DNA from: UBA8752 sp964223495
GTDB lineage: Bacteria > Bacteroidota > Bacteroidia > Flavobacteriales_D > Sanyastnellaceae
Assembly (NCBI GenBank): GCA_964223495.1
Contig: CAXQGL010000060.1
Coordinates: 1 to 64,000, forward strand
DNA: 64,000 nucleotides
Direction: 5' to 3'
Both the position numbers and the translations under genes were made by a program. The notes under the pieces were generated by a model. That model was given only the letters and a program-made list of their open reading frames with translations, was not told the origin of the DNA and made no database searches. This document shows positions 17,119 to 26,720 of this stretch, in pieces. The stretch's first letter is position 1; each line of letters begins with the position of its first letter.

Positions 17119-18401
17119 TGTACATGAAGAATTTCCATTTCTGGCTGGTCGCCGCCCTCTTCATTGCAGGGTGCTCTGACACCCCTCCTGCCATCGAGCA
17201 CCCACCACTGGATACTGCGTTGGATGAGCCTGCGCCACGTTCAGTCGTCACGAGCATGAACATCAATCCCGACGCCCATGCCGGACCGGAAGGCAGCGCC
17301 CTGTATATCCTGAATCCCACCACGGGGTCGCTTGAGGTCCATCCCTTCTCCACGATGAGGGGTGGGCCGGTGTTGGGACAGGGCATGCATACCGCGCTCA
17401 CTGCGGACAGGCAGCGCGTATTCTGCACGATGGGTGGAAACAAGGAGTTGGACCTTCGGCTGGTCACCATCGACCTGCATTGGCAGGAGGGCAAGGCCCA
17501 TCCGGAAGTCGTGGACACGCGGTCCGTTGTTCCTGCCGGGACCCGCGGAAATGAATCCAATGGTGCCTCCTGTCACCCCGGAGAGCCGGGCATCCGCCAG
17601 GAAGGGCATGGAAGCAGAATCACGGAGGACGGCAGGTTCCTCACGTTCACCGAAATGCAGAACGACCGTGTCCGCGTCTTCGACATCGAACAAGACGCGT
17701 TCGTCGGAGAGGCCCAGGCGCACCCCACACTCTATGCTCCACACGGATTGTACCCCAACCCTTCGGGTACATTCGCAGCCACACCGCAATATTGGTTCGA
17801 CCACCATACCGTGGGCATCTGGCAGTTGGACAGCCTGACAGGGTCCCCATCCTTCGCCTTCACGATCCACATGGCGGACAGCAGCCATACCGGAGCCTAC
17901 CAGCACACCATCCGTTGGTTGGACGACACCCGGTTCTACGTCACGGTCACACAAGAGGCAGAACAGGGCGACGGCAGCAGCAGGCAGGGCATCTGGATGG
18001 GCAACCTTGGAACCAGGTTGGCGGAAAGTGTATTGGACGACAATGACATCCTGGAGGGGGTGTCCGATTGCGGCATCGCAGGAAACAAGCTCTATGTCGC
18101 CGAGGGCAACGTCGCCAAATTCCTCGATGGCCAACCCACCCCGGGGCACCTGTCAATCTGGGACATCACCACGCCGACTTCACCACGCTTCGTCAAACGG
18201 TTCTCAGCCGGCGACGGCTTTCCTGCGGACTTCTCCAATGCCCACAGCATCGGTGTTCCCGTCGACGGTAGTTCCGTCTTCGTGGAGTCCTTCTCCAGCC
18301 ACTATCTGATACAGATCAATCCTGTGTCCGACACTGTCATACGGGTCATCGGAAAAGAAGATGGACTGGACACCCCACATGGAATCTACGTCCAACCCTG
18401 A
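17115..18401 (+). CDS. Beta-propeller lipoprotein with one His per blade
   Basis: 428 aa. The leader ends LFIAGC (lipobox, Cys20). The mature protein looks like a YncE/selenium-binding-protein-like beta-propeller: each blade begins with a histidine followed by a hydrophobic strand, namely MHTALTADRQ (His92), GHGSRITEDG (His165), PHGLYPNPSG (His210), QHTIRWLDD (His264), AHSIGVPVDG (His377), PHGIYV (His422). Such ring-disposed histidines can form a metal site at a propeller axis. It is translationally coupled (ATGA) to the aldolase gene, which suggests a shared pathway with an exported step. Function unknown. The 3' end overlaps the convergent decarboxylase by 16 nt. Confidence 0.7.
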   Translation: MMYMKNFHFWLVAALFIAGCSDTPPAIEHPPLDTALDEPAPRSVVTSMNINPDAHAGPEGSALYILNPTTGSLEVHPFSTMRGGPVLGQGMHTALTADRQRVFCTMGGNKELDLRLVTIDLHWQEGKAHPEVVDTRSVVPAGTRGNESNGASCHPGEPGIRQEGHGSRITEDGRFLTFTEMQNDRVRVFDIEQDAFVGEAQAHPTLYAPHGLYPNPSGTFAATPQYWFDHHTVGIWQLDSLTGSPSFAFTIHMADSSHTGAYQHTIRWLDDTRFYVTVTQEAEQGDGSSRQGIWMGNLGTRLAESVLDDNDILEGVSDCGIAGNKLYVAEGNVAKFLDGQPTPGHLSIWDITTPTSPRFVKRFSAGDGFPADFSNAHSIGVPVDGSSVFVESFSSHYLIQINPVSDTVIRVIGKEDGLDTPHGIYVQP

Positions 18402-19870
18402 TCCAAAAGGCGCTGGCCCAAAGCCTCGAAACCGTCGAGCATAGCCTCCAGGTCCGCGGGTTCCGTCAGTGGATTCATCAAGGTGCACCGCAACCAATTC
18501 GTATCATCGAACCGGGTCTGCACGACATAGTGCGCACCCATTTCCAGATGCAATTGACGCAATGCGGCGGTGAACCTGTCCAAATCAACCGGCTCGACCT
18601 GCGGGGGAACGTAGCGAAAGCACACGATATTGGCTTGGGGATCCATGGCCAATTCCCATCCGCGTGCGCTTCTGGCGCTCACCAGGTCCGCCAGCGCACG
18701 ACCCAATCCAAACAGCCGGTCGACCAGCACACCCCAGATTTCATCGCCGTACTCCTCCAGGACTGCAGCGACCCGGGTCGACAGCATCCGCTTGGTGCAC
18801 TCGAAGGTGCGCTTGCCGAAATTCCACCACTCGGGATCTTCGGCATCGGTCCATAGATACTCCGCCGCTTGCGTGAAGGGCAGAAAACTCTCTTCCATCC
18901 GCTGGTAGAAAAGACCCGTACACAATGCGGGAACCCCCATGATCTTGTGGAAATCCATGGCAATGCTATCGGCCCGTTCCATACCCGCAACAAGATGGGC
19001 ATGGCGCCTGCTGAATATGGCTGGCGCGCCATGGGCACCATCGACATGGAACCAAAGCCCATGGCGTTCGGCAAAATCCGCTGTCAGCATGAGATCATCA
19101 TAAGCTCCGGAACTGGTGGTACAAGCGCTGCCCACCACCGCCACGACATTTCTGCCTTTTCCGGACATCGCTTCCATGGCGTCCTCCAAGCCCTTGGGCG
19201 TCATGCGGTGGCGATCATCCGTCTGAACGAGTCCGACCCCCCCGGACCCCCAGCCCATGATGCGCACAGCCCGATCCACACAATAGTGGGCCTGATCGGA
19301 CACCAACACGGCCCCGCTTCCGTCATCACCATCCCGCCAATTGTCCGCCCCGGAGTGCCCTCCCCTTCTTCGGGCCGCCAGCAACGCCACAAGGTTGGCC
19401 AAGGTGCCACCATGACACATCACACCCCCACACCCGTCAGGCAATCCCATCGTCCTGCCGATCCTCGACATCAATACATCCTCCATCGCCGAATTCGTCG
19501 GACCCATTTCGTAAATGGCCCCACCATTGTTCAGCAGGTCAGTGACAAGTCCTACAATCGCACCATCGGGAAACGGCACCGCTACCTGATGTCCCATGTA
19601 TCGGGGGTCCTGCAGGCCATTCGATCGGGCCACCACCTCCCGCATCAATGAGGGCAGGCCGGCTGGCCGGTCCAACCGTTGCTCCCAGAATGCCCTCTCT
19701 TCCCCGGGTGGAACCCAGGGCATGGAGCGGTCCCGAACCCGCTTCTGGCTCTCGCTCAGGTGCTGCTTGAGATCAGACAATACCTCCAGGCCCAACTCCG
19801 CAAACCGATCAGGATCATAGGCTCTCCGCAATAGGGGGTGCAACGGCTCCAGCATGCGCCCAAATTCCAT
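18386..19870 (-). CDS. PLP-dependent group II amino acid decarboxylase
   Basis: 494 aa of fold-type I PLP-enzyme. It has the group II (Glu/aromatic/diamino acid) pattern: RYMGHQVAVPFPDG substrate-entry segment, CHGGTLANLVALLAAR, SDQAHYCVDRA (His196, stacks on the cofactor), the PLP aspartate in HVDGAHGA (Asp277) and Lys309 in DFHKIMGVP, the Schiff-base lysine. Length fits. The substrate cannot be read from sequence: glutamate, aromatic amino acids or 2,4-diaminobutyrate are candidates. It is a single gene, convergent with the propeller lipoprotein gene and facing a beta-barrel gene upstream. Confidence 0.88.
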   Translation of the reverse strand: MEFGRMLEPLHPLLRRAYDPDRFAELGLEVLSDLKQHLSESQKRVRDRSMPWVPPGEERAFWEQRLDRPAGLPSLMREVVARSNGLQDPRYMGHQVAVPFPDGAIVGLVTDLLNNGGAIYEMGPTNSAMEDVLMSRIGRTMGLPDGCGGVMCHGGTLANLVALLAARRRGGHSGADNWRDGDDGSGAVLVSDQAHYCVDRAVRIMGWGSGGVGLVQTDDRHRMTPKGLEDAMEAMSGKGRNVVAVVGSACTTSSGAYDDLMLTADFAERHGLWFHVDGAHGAPAIFSRRHAHLVAGMERADSIAMDFHKIMGVPALCTGLFYQRMEESFLPFTQAAEYLWTDAEDPEWWNFGKRTFECTKRMLSTRVAAVLEEYGDEIWGVLVDRLFGLGRALADLVSARSARGWELAMDPQANIVCFRYVPPQVEPVDLDRFTAALRQLHLEMGAHYVVQTRFDDTNWLRCTLMNPLTEPADLEAMLDGFEALGQRLLDQGWT

Positions 19871-20021
19871 ATATACCGGGCATTTTTCAGCAGAAAGTCA
19901 GAGAATTATTCCCTTGATTCCTAGTCGTTCAACACCACATCATGTGGAAAAGACGTGGATATGTTCCTGTGCTTCGGCGGAATTCCCTTTCTTGCGCCCG
20001 GAAACTTTTTGAAACCTCAAG

Positions 20022-20966
20022 ATGAAGCACATCCTGACCGCCTTGGCCCTCGTTGCCTTGTTTGCCACATCGGCCACCGCCCAGAAGCAATTCGGCGGCG
20101 AGCACAACATCGAACTGCAATTCACCCCGTTCGGAAATTCCCCCATTGATGGCACCACCATCAAGTACCGGAACTTCACCGACGAGGAGTCCGCATTCCG
20201 TCTCAGCCTCACCCTGAACAGCACGAACGAGAAGTCCATCGGCTTCCGTGAGTTCGACTTCAATGGTGTGGGTCGTCCAGAGCCCTACTTCTCCATCATG
20301 CCTGATGGAACGGTTGTAGAAGGTGGTATTCCTGCCATTGCTGGTGCATATGTGACCTCCGGTGACGACGAAATCCCCAGCCCGGATCTCTACGACACTT
20401 ACAGCACCTCGACCTTCATGATTGCACCCGGTTATGAGAAGCACTTCGATGCCGGAGGCGACAACCTCAGCCCTTATGTCGGCTTTGAAATCGGCTATGG
20501 TGTGTCCAACAGCTCTTTCGAGCAGGAGTTCTGGAGTGCTGACGACGAAAATCAGGTCGGTGACCAGGACCAGTACATTGTCTGGACCCAAACCATCAGC
20601 CAGAGTGCCAGCATGTTCAAAGTCGGTCTCGTGACCGGTTTTGACGCCTACCTCACCGATTACCTCTACGTAGGTGCTGAGGCCGGTCTCGGCTTCATGA
20701 GCACGAAGGTCAACGACATGGAGATTGCCGCTACCGACAATGTGGCGTACAACCTCTTCTGGGGCACGCAGAACGCCGTGGACCCCAGTGACCTCACCGA
20801 GATGCCCGCACCCATTCAAGGCAGTGTGGACCTCGTGGGCCACGCCTACAGCGGCCAGCATCCCGCCAACATCAACGACCGTCCCTGGTGGACCGGTACC
20901 CAACAAGGTGGTGCGCTCGGAACCAATTTCCAGGCCCAGCTCCGTCTTGGATACCTCTTCCAGTAA
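20022..20966 (+). CDS. Outer membrane beta-barrel protein
   Basis: 314 aa. A clear signal peptide (HILTALALVALFATSATAQ) is followed by alternating amphipathic strands with aromatic residues, such as FRLSLTLNSTNEKSIGFREF, YVGFEIGYGVSNSSF, MFKVGLVTGFDAYLTDYLYVGAEAGLGFMS and NFQAQLRLGYLFQ. The last residue is an aromatic/Gln end after a strand, as in outer membrane porins and OmpW/OprF-type barrels. An exact family cannot be assigned. It forms its own transcription unit ending at the hairpin at 20989-21020. Confidence 0.82.
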   Translation: MKHILTALALVALFATSATAQKQFGGEHNIELQFTPFGNSPIDGTTIKYRNFTDEESAFRLSLTLNSTNEKSIGFREFDFNGVGRPEPYFSIMPDGTVVEGGIPAIAGAYVTSGDDEIPSPDLYDTYSTSTFMIAPGYEKHFDAGGDNLSPYVGFEIGYGVSNSSFEQEFWSADDENQVGDQDQYIVWTQTISQSASMFKVGLVTGFDAYLTDYLYVGAEAGLGFMSTKVNDMEIAATDNVAYNLFWGTQNAVDPSDLTEMPAPIQGSVDLVGHAYSGQHPANINDRPWWTGTQQGGALGTNFQAQLRLGYLFQ

Positions 20967-20988
20967 TCGGAAGCCCAACACATTCGTA

Positions 20989-21020
20989 AAGCCCTGCCCT
21001 CATCGGCGGGGCTTTTCTTT
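20989..21020 (+). terminator. Intrinsic terminator after the beta-barrel gene
   Basis: AAGCCCTGCC (20989-20998), loop CTCATC, GGCGGGGCTT (21005-21014), a 10-bp stem with one G:U pair, followed by TTCTTTT. It sits 22 nt after the stop of the outer membrane protein gene and before the cyclase gene. Confidence 0.85.
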
Positions 21021-21054
21021 TGCCCCACCCCAACTTCGGTCCCAAATTGTGCAG

Positions 21055-21828
21055 ATGGCGTTGCGTTTGGAATTGGACCACCATGGAAATACCTGGTCAG
21101 CATCTGGGGGGCCAACGGACCTCAGCATTCCCGTAAATCCAATATCTGGCTTGCCGAGGGCTTGGTACCAAGGTCCAGCCCACGCCACACCCGTTCGCTC
21201 CGATGGTTGGACGGGATCCGTGGCAGAAGGGGGAAGCGTCAATTTCCGGGACATCACTTTCAATCCACACGCCCACGGAACCCACACCGAAACGCGTGAA
21301 CACATCCACGATGCATTCCAACCCATCGACGCGATGGCCAGGTCCCAACAACTGCCTTTTCTCCAACCCGCCATATTGGTCGATGCGCCTCCCTTTTCGC
21401 GCGATGGGGATTGGGTGGTCACTGTCCCGCACAAGCTCCAATCATATCTTCAGGACTGGCGCCCCTCAGCGGTCATACTGCGCTGCACCAACGGCGATGT
21501 CCAACTGGATTGGAGCAACACCAACCCACCCTATCTGGATGGGGGTTTTTCAGAATTGCTCGTTGCTGAACACGTACAACACTTGCTGTTGGACTTGCCC
21601 AGTGTGGACAGAGAAAAGGATGGCGGCGTTTTGAGGGCCCATCATGCCTTTTTTGGCCCGGCGGAAGGGGCGCGGTCAGCTTGTACCATTTCGGAGCTCC
21701 TTTGTATCCCCAGAACGGTTGAAGCGGGGGCGGGCTTGCTCGCCATGCAGGTGTCCCCCTTCGTCAATGATGCAGCACCCTCAAGACCCTTGTGGTTTCC
21801 TGCAGAAGTGGCAGCCACCCCCAGCTGA
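21055..21828 (+). CDS. Cyclase/kynurenine formamidase-family hydrolase
   Basis: 257 aa. The metal-binding motif HGTHTETREH (around residues 71-80) with the upstream histidine in NPHAHG is the cyclase/kynurenine formamidase (PF04199) signature, in which histidines and acid coordinate zinc or manganese. Such enzymes hydrolyse amides or lactones; the substrate here is unknown. I placed the start at ATG 21055 because the longer open frame (from 20725) overlaps the barrel gene in another frame and crosses its terminator. It has no signal peptide. A bidirectional terminator separates it from the convergent SusD gene. Confidence 0.78.
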   Translation: MALRLELDHHGNTWSASGGPTDLSIPVNPISGLPRAWYQGPAHATPVRSDGWTGSVAEGGSVNFRDITFNPHAHGTHTETREHIHDAFQPIDAMARSQQLPFLQPAILVDAPPFSRDGDWVVTVPHKLQSYLQDWRPSAVILRCTNGDVQLDWSNTNPPYLDGGFSELLVAEHVQHLLLDLPSVDREKDGGVLRAHHAFFGPAEGARSACTISELLCIPRTVEAGAGLLAMQVSPFVNDAAPSRPLWFPAEVAATPS

Positions 21829-21869
21829 GCCAGGGCCCCTCCGTACGAACCCAAAAACGGCAACAATGA

Positions 21870-21897
21870 AAAGGCCCACCCTTGCGGGTAGGCCTTT
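21870..21897. terminator. Bidirectional terminator between cyclase and susD
   Basis: AAAGGCC (21870-21876) and GGCCTTT (21891-21897) enclose an inner stem ACCC/GGGT with loop TTGC, with one C:A mismatch. It is A-rich before and T-rich after on either strand, so it can serve the cyclase gene (+) and the SusD gene (-). Confidence 0.75.
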
Positions 21898-21923
21898 CCA
21901 ATCGTTGTGAATCGCAGCAGGCG

Positions 21924-23402
21924 TCAGTTGACGTCCCACCAGACATTGTTGTTGAGGTCGTCTCCATCGCCACCCAGACCTGCAACGCCGGTTTCATAGC
22001 CCGGGCTGTTCAAGGTCTGCTCATCGAGGGGGTACAGGAAGCGGCTGGGCACATCGCCATTGCCGGCCAATGCACCGCTCGCACACGGATTCAGTGCAGG
22101 AGCGTCCAAACGGCGATACTCAGCCCACGCTTCGTGACCCTGCATGTAGAGGGCAGCCCACTTCTGTGCACCAATCTTTTGCTTCCAGTCGCCAGGTGCG
22201 GTGGAGTATGCCACATCTGCTTGACCGAGGTAAGCATTGATGGCATCTGCATCCGTCAAGCCCCACCATTGCATGCTCAATGTCACGGCAGCATTGTAGT
22301 GGCCCTCCGCATCAAGCGGCGTACCGGACCAGCCCCGCTCTGCTGCCTCGGCACACAGAAAGTGCGTCTGGGCGGCATCGAAGAAGATGCCCGGGAAGTC
22401 ACCGGCCAGGATCGCGTCACCGCGCTGTGAGACATCGTCATTGTTGGTCTCGGCTGCGCTCGCTTCATCCAAACCATACACCTCGCCAACGTAGGTGCCC
22501 GTATTGAAGGCCGGGTTGTAGTACACCCCGATGCGCGGATCGTTCATCGCCGTGAGCCAGTCCACCATCGTATTGGACGCCGCAAAGTCATTGCGCGTCT
22601 TGTAATCCTCGTTGATGGGGTGGTTGTTCGGGGCTGCATTGATGTAGGGAAACTGCGCATTATCCTCATTGGCGGCAATGATCATGCCGCCAGAAAGGGC
22701 AGCCTCACCAGCCGCCTTGGCCGCGGCGGGAGCAACGTCCGACATCCGCATGGCCACGCGCAGCTTGAGGCTGTTCGCGAACTTCTCCCACATCATCATG
22801 TTGCCGCCGTAAATCTGGTCTCCCTGAGGGCCGGGGCCGTCGTCCATGGAAGACAGAGCGTCGTTGATCAGCGCCATGATGCCATTGTAGACGGTCTCCT
22901 GGCTGTCATAGGCTGGTGTTGTGTTGTCGACACCTTGCAGGGCTTCCGTCATGGGAATCGGTCCCCAGGCATCCGTCAACACCTGATACACCCAAGCCTG
23001 CAACACTTTGGCCACGGCAATCTGGTTGCCGTTGCTGCCGTAACCCGCCACCTCGTCCGGAGAATCAGTGTTCTGGTCGATGATGGCCTGCAGGTCCTGA
23101 AGAGGACCGGCGTAGAAGTCACGCCAACTGGCGTTGCTCACTTCGGTACGGAACTGGTAGCGGCTCTCGTTGGAGTACTGGTTGGATGACCAGTACTGGG
23201 CGAGTTGCATGCCGCGACGGCTGCCCCAGAAGGAGTCGTTCATCTCATCCATGATGCGCTTCTGTGAAGCGGTCAGGAGAAAGCCCGGGGAGACGGAGGC
23301 CGGCTCGTTCGGGTTTGTGTTCAGGTCCTCGAAATCCTTGGTGCACCCGGTGAAGGCGACTGCGATGGCGAGGCCGGCGAGAAGGAGAATGTTCTTGTTC
23401 AT
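21924..23402 (-). CDS. SusD/RagB-family nutrient-binding lipoprotein
   Basis: 492 aa. The lipobox FTGC (Cys about 20) makes it a surface-exposed lipoprotein, and the sequence DFEDLNTNPNEPASVSP near the start is characteristic of a SusD-like family (SusD/RagB, group 2). It forms the lid on the SusC TonB-dependent transporter and captures large oligomeric substrates. Helical TPR-like segments follow. It starts 28 nt after the susC stop and is co-transcribed. No glycosidase or peptidase sits beside the pair, so the substrate is not evident. Confidence 0.92.
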   Translation of the reverse strand: MNKNILLLAGLAIAVAFTGCTKDFEDLNTNPNEPASVSPGFLLTASQKRIMDEMNDSFWGSRRGMQLAQYWSSNQYSNESRYQFRTEVSNASWRDFYAGPLQDLQAIIDQNTDSPDEVAGYGSNGNQIAVAKVLQAWVYQVLTDAWGPIPMTEALQGVDNTTPAYDSQETVYNGIMALINDALSSMDDGPGPQGDQIYGGNMMMWEKFANSLKLRVAMRMSDVAPAAAKAAGEAALSGGMIIAANEDNAQFPYINAAPNNHPINEDYKTRNDFAASNTMVDWLTAMNDPRIGVYYNPAFNTGTYVGEVYGLDEASAAETNNDDVSQRGDAILAGDFPGIFFDAAQTHFLCAEAAERGWSGTPLDAEGHYNAAVTLSMQWWGLTDADAINAYLGQADVAYSTAPGDWKQKIGAQKWAALYMQGHEAWAEYRRLDAPALNPCASGALAGNGDVPSRFLYPLDEQTLNSPGYETGVAGLGGDGDDLNNNVWWDVN

Positions 23403-23430
23403 GTCCTTTTGTTTTCCAGGTTGTGGGGAA

Positions 23431-26400
23431 TCAGAGGCCGAACTTGATGTTCACGCCGATCGTGCGCTCCGCAGGGAGCTGGCCGCCCTCGAAACCCTGA
23501 ACGTTGGAGGCCGATGTGGCCACTTCCGGGTCGATGTGCGGGACGTTCTTGTGCAGGATCGCCAGGTTGCGGCCGAATACACCAATGCTGACGTTGCTGA
23601 AGGGGGTGCCTTCCACCATATCCGCAGGCATGCTGTAGTCCAACCGCATCTCGCGAAGCTTCACGAAGCTGGCATCATACTGGTCCGCGGCATGGATCAC
23701 ATAGCCTTGATTCAGGAAGAAGTGTGTCTGGGGATTGACCGCCACATCATTGACCGCTCCGGTCGTGGCGTTCACACCCTCGACGACCACACCCGCATAT
23801 CCGGGGGCGCGCATGTCATTGCCGTCATCGTCAAATACTGTACCCTCCAGCGTGCCGGAGTACTTGCCCCACTGATTGGAGTAACTGTGCAGGGATCCGC
23901 CATCCTGGAAGTCGACCAGGGCGTAGAAGCTCAGGTTCTTGTAGTCCAATGTGGTGTAGACACCACCTGTAAAGTTCGGCAGGATCGTTCCCAGCGGGAC
24001 CACCTCATCCGTGCGGAGGTAGAAACCGTTGTCTCCGACCAGCTTGTTGCCATTGTCGTCATACTGGTAGTCATAACCGTAGAACGTGCCCAGCGGCTGT
24101 CCGGGACGCGCCTCAAGGGACACTCCGAAGAGGCTCGTGTAGCGGATGTTCTCAATGCCTTCGGCCAATTCGATCAGCTCGTTCTTGTTCTTGGCGAAGT
24201 TCACCCCGACGTTCCAGGTCAGGTCATTGGTTTCCACCACACTGGCGGCCAAACTGAGCTCGATGCCCTTGTTGTTCGTCTTTCCTGCATTCAACACTGC
24301 ACTGCTGTAACCGCTGGCGGCGGACACCGGTACGTTGAAGATCAGGTCTTCCGTTGTGCTGTTGTAATACGTGAAGTCGAAGCGGACTCGGTCGAGGAAC
24401 AGGTTCAACTCAAGACCCGCCTCCCAACTGCTCGTCTTCTCCGGACGGAGATTGGGGTTGTTCTGGGCGTTCGGAATCGTAGCTGAACCACTGTTTCCAA
24501 AGTTCGTGTTGACCGCGTAGGTCGTGGAAGTCCTGTAGGGGTCCGTATCGTTTCCGACCTGGGCCCAACCAAGGCGGACCTTGGCGAAGCTGATGGCGTC
24601 CACATCCAAATCCTCGCTCAGAATGTAACTGGCGGTCGCTGAAGGATAGAAGTAGCTGTTGTTCTCGGCGGGCAGCGCAGAGCTCCAGTCGTTTCGGCCC
24701 GTGATGTCCACGTAGTACTTGCGCTGGTAACCGAAGCTGGCGCTGGCCAGCACCGAGTTCACCTTCTTCTGGCTGGTGAAGTCTCCCACCTCATAACCAT
24801 CGGCACCATTGTTCACGGTGTAGAGGCCCGGCGTGTTCAATCCTCCCAGTGTGTAGGCGTTGAGGCGCTTGTAGTTGCGGATCCGCTGGTTGACCCCAAC
24901 GAAACCGGTCAGGTTCAGGTCGTCACTCAGGTCGTCGGCGAAGTTCAGGTAGGCGTCGAGGTTGGTCTCCTGAAGCTGACGGGTCGTCTCGCTGTAGGAG
25001 CTCTCACGCACACCACCCACGGCGATGCGCTCCTCACGACGGTCAATGTAGAAGTCGCTGAGTGCGCGGCCCATCAGGCTGAACACGTCGTTGATCTTGT
25101 ACTTCATCGTGATGTTTCCGAACACGCGGTCACGCTGGTCGTTCTGCACGTTCTCATAGCGCTCCCAGAACGGGTTGTCGAAGTAGTTCGGGTCTGGGTT
25201 GGTCGGGCTCAAACGATTCCAGGTACGCTGGGTACCGTCCGGATTCTTGTAGTTCCGCAGACGGTCCATGTCGAGCTGGCGGTGATACCATTGCGTAAAC
25301 TGGGACATGACCGATTCGCCGTATCCCGTCAGCGGCCGGCCCTTGCCCTGCTGCTGAACGTAATTGGCGGTCACGCTGGCCTCGAGGTCCTCGCTCACCT
25401 GCTGGCTCCCGGAGAAGCTGAGCGTGTTGCGGTCCAGCGAGCTGTTCTCGTAGACACCGGTCTGGTCATGGTTCGTGTAGCTCAGGCGGAAGGAGCTCTC
25501 GTCCGTGGCGCCCGTGACGCTCACGTTGTTCGAGAGGGTCACACCCGTCTGGAAGAACTGGTCGATGTCATTCGGAGTGGGCTCCCATGGGCGCAACTCC
25601 CCGAAGCCTTCGTCGCCTTCGTAATCGTACCAGCTGTCCCAATGGCGCACCGGGGTGCCGTCCAAGGCGGGTCCCCAGCTGCCGTCAAGGGCGTAGTCCG
25701 GAACGAACTGTCCGTCAATCGTATCGGCCCACGCTTGGCTCGGTCCACCACCATAGCTATTCTGGTAGGTCGGCAAAACGAAAACGTTGTTGAACGCCAC
25801 GCCGCTATTCACCGAGATGCCGATGCCGCGCTTTCCACTGGACTGGTAGCCCTTGCCGGACTTCGTGGTAATGACGATCGCACCGTTTGATGCCCGGGAA
25901 CCGAAGAGGGCCGCAGCCGCGGGTCCTTTCAGAACGGAAACGGACTCGATGTCATCCGGGTTGAGGTCCTGGATGGCGTTTCCATAATCGTATCCACCGA
26001 CCGAACGCTGTTGGTTCCCGCTCGAGTAATCCGCATTGTCCATGGGGACACCATCCACCACGAACAGCGGCTGGTTGTTGCCGGTAATCGAACTCGCGCC
26101 ACGAAGCAGCACTTTGGAGGAAGAGCCGATGGCCGTACCTGACGTCACCTGAACACCAGCAATCTTACCGGTCAGGGACCGCACGACATTCTCGGTCTTG
26201 GCATCCGTGAACGCGTCATTTCCGAGCTCTTGCACCGAATATCCCAACGCCTTTTTCTCACGGCTGATGCCGAGGGCCGTGACGACCACCTCATCGAGCG
26301 CCACCCCACTTTCGAGTGCGACGTCCATCGTGGCGCCTGTGACTTCCTTCCGGACCGTGTTGTAGCCCACGAAGCTGAAGGTCAAGACATCACCGGTTGC

Positions 26401-26589
26401 CGCTGAGATGCGGTACATGCCGTCCATGTCGGACATGACCCCGGTATTGGAGCCTTCTACGACGACCGCCACACCGGGCAGGCCTTCACCGTTGGCGCCG
26501 TCGGTCACCTTGCCCGATACGGACTGGGCCATGGCCGCAGTCATACCGAAGGCGAACGAGGCCAACAGAAGCAGGAGTTGGTTCCTCAT
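23431..26589 (-). CDS. SusC/RagA-family TonB-linked outer membrane transporter
   Basis: About 1052 aa from ATG 26589 (frame open to 26628). The signal peptide ends AMA/Q; it is followed by a carboxypeptidase-regulatory-like fold (SVSGKVTDGANGEGLPGVAVVVEG), the TonB box region DEVVVTALG, a plug domain (NVVRSLTGKIAGVQVTSG, LFVVDGVPMDN, IESVSVLKGPAAAALFGSRASNGAIVI) and a long 22-strand-type barrel ending in IGVNIKFGL. It imports an oligomeric nutrient using TonB energy, with the downstream SusD as its lid. It has no N-terminal STN domain, so it is not expected to signal to an anti-sigma factor. Confidence 0.95.
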   Translation of the reverse strand: MRNQLLLLLASFAFGMTAAMAQSVSGKVTDGANGEGLPGVAVVVEGSNTGVMSDMDGMYRISAATGDVLTFSFVGYNTVRKEVTGATMDVALESGVALDEVVVTALGISREKKALGYSVQELGNDAFTDAKTENVVRSLTGKIAGVQVTSGTAIGSSSKVLLRGASSITGNNQPLFVVDGVPMDNADYSSGNQQRSVGGYDYGNAIQDLNPDDIESVSVLKGPAAAALFGSRASNGAIVITTKSGKGYQSSGKRGIGISVNSGVAFNNVFVLPTYQNSYGGGPSQAWADTIDGQFVPDYALDGSWGPALDGTPVRHWDSWYDYEGDEGFGELRPWEPTPNDIDQFFQTGVTLSNNVSVTGATDESSFRLSYTNHDQTGVYENSSLDRNTLSFSGSQQVSEDLEASVTANYVQQQGKGRPLTGYGESVMSQFTQWYHRQLDMDRLRNYKNPDGTQRTWNRLSPTNPDPNYFDNPFWERYENVQNDQRDRVFGNITMKYKINDVFSLMGRALSDFYIDRREERIAVGGVRESSYSETTRQLQETNLDAYLNFADDLSDDLNLTGFVGVNQRIRNYKRLNAYTLGGLNTPGLYTVNNGADGYEVGDFTSQKKVNSVLASASFGYQRKYYVDITGRNDWSSALPAENNSYFYPSATASYILSEDLDVDAISFAKVRLGWAQVGNDTDPYRTSTTYAVNTNFGNSGSATIPNAQNNPNLRPEKTSSWEAGLELNLFLDRVRFDFTYYNSTTEDLIFNVPVSAASGYSSAVLNAGKTNNKGIELSLAASVVETNDLTWNVGVNFAKNKNELIELAEGIENIRYTSLFGVSLEARPGQPLGTFYGYDYQYDDNGNKLVGDNGFYLRTDEVVPLGTILPNFTGGVYTTLDYKNLSFYALVDFQDGGSLHSYSNQWGKYSGTLEGTVFDDDGNDMRAPGYAGVVVEGVNATTGAVNDVAVNPQTHFFLNQGYVIHAADQYDASFVKLREMRLDYSMPADMVEGTPFSNVSIGVFGRNLAILHKNVPHIDPEVATSASNVQGFEGGQLPAERTIGVNIKFGL

Positions 26590-26720
26590 TGCTGATTGGA
26601 TTTTGTGTTGTTTGATGGTTTTTGGCAATACTTCACCATCAGCAAAGCACGAAAAGTTGTGTCAAAGGGACACCGTAGGAATTCACCGATAATCACCAAC
26701 CGGGATGTTGATAACCGCTT

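Noticed and set aside
19871..20021. Promoter for the beta-barrel gene
   Set aside because: The closest motif (TATGTTCC) matches at only six of eight positions and has no -33 element; not reported.
23170..24486. A 438-codon plus-strand frame over susD/susC
   Set aside because: Antisense to two confident genes; no recognisable domain.
26590..26720. Promoter for susC
   Set aside because: No TAnnTTTG with spaced TTG is seen; only a TTTG with the wrong flanks, so I do not call it.
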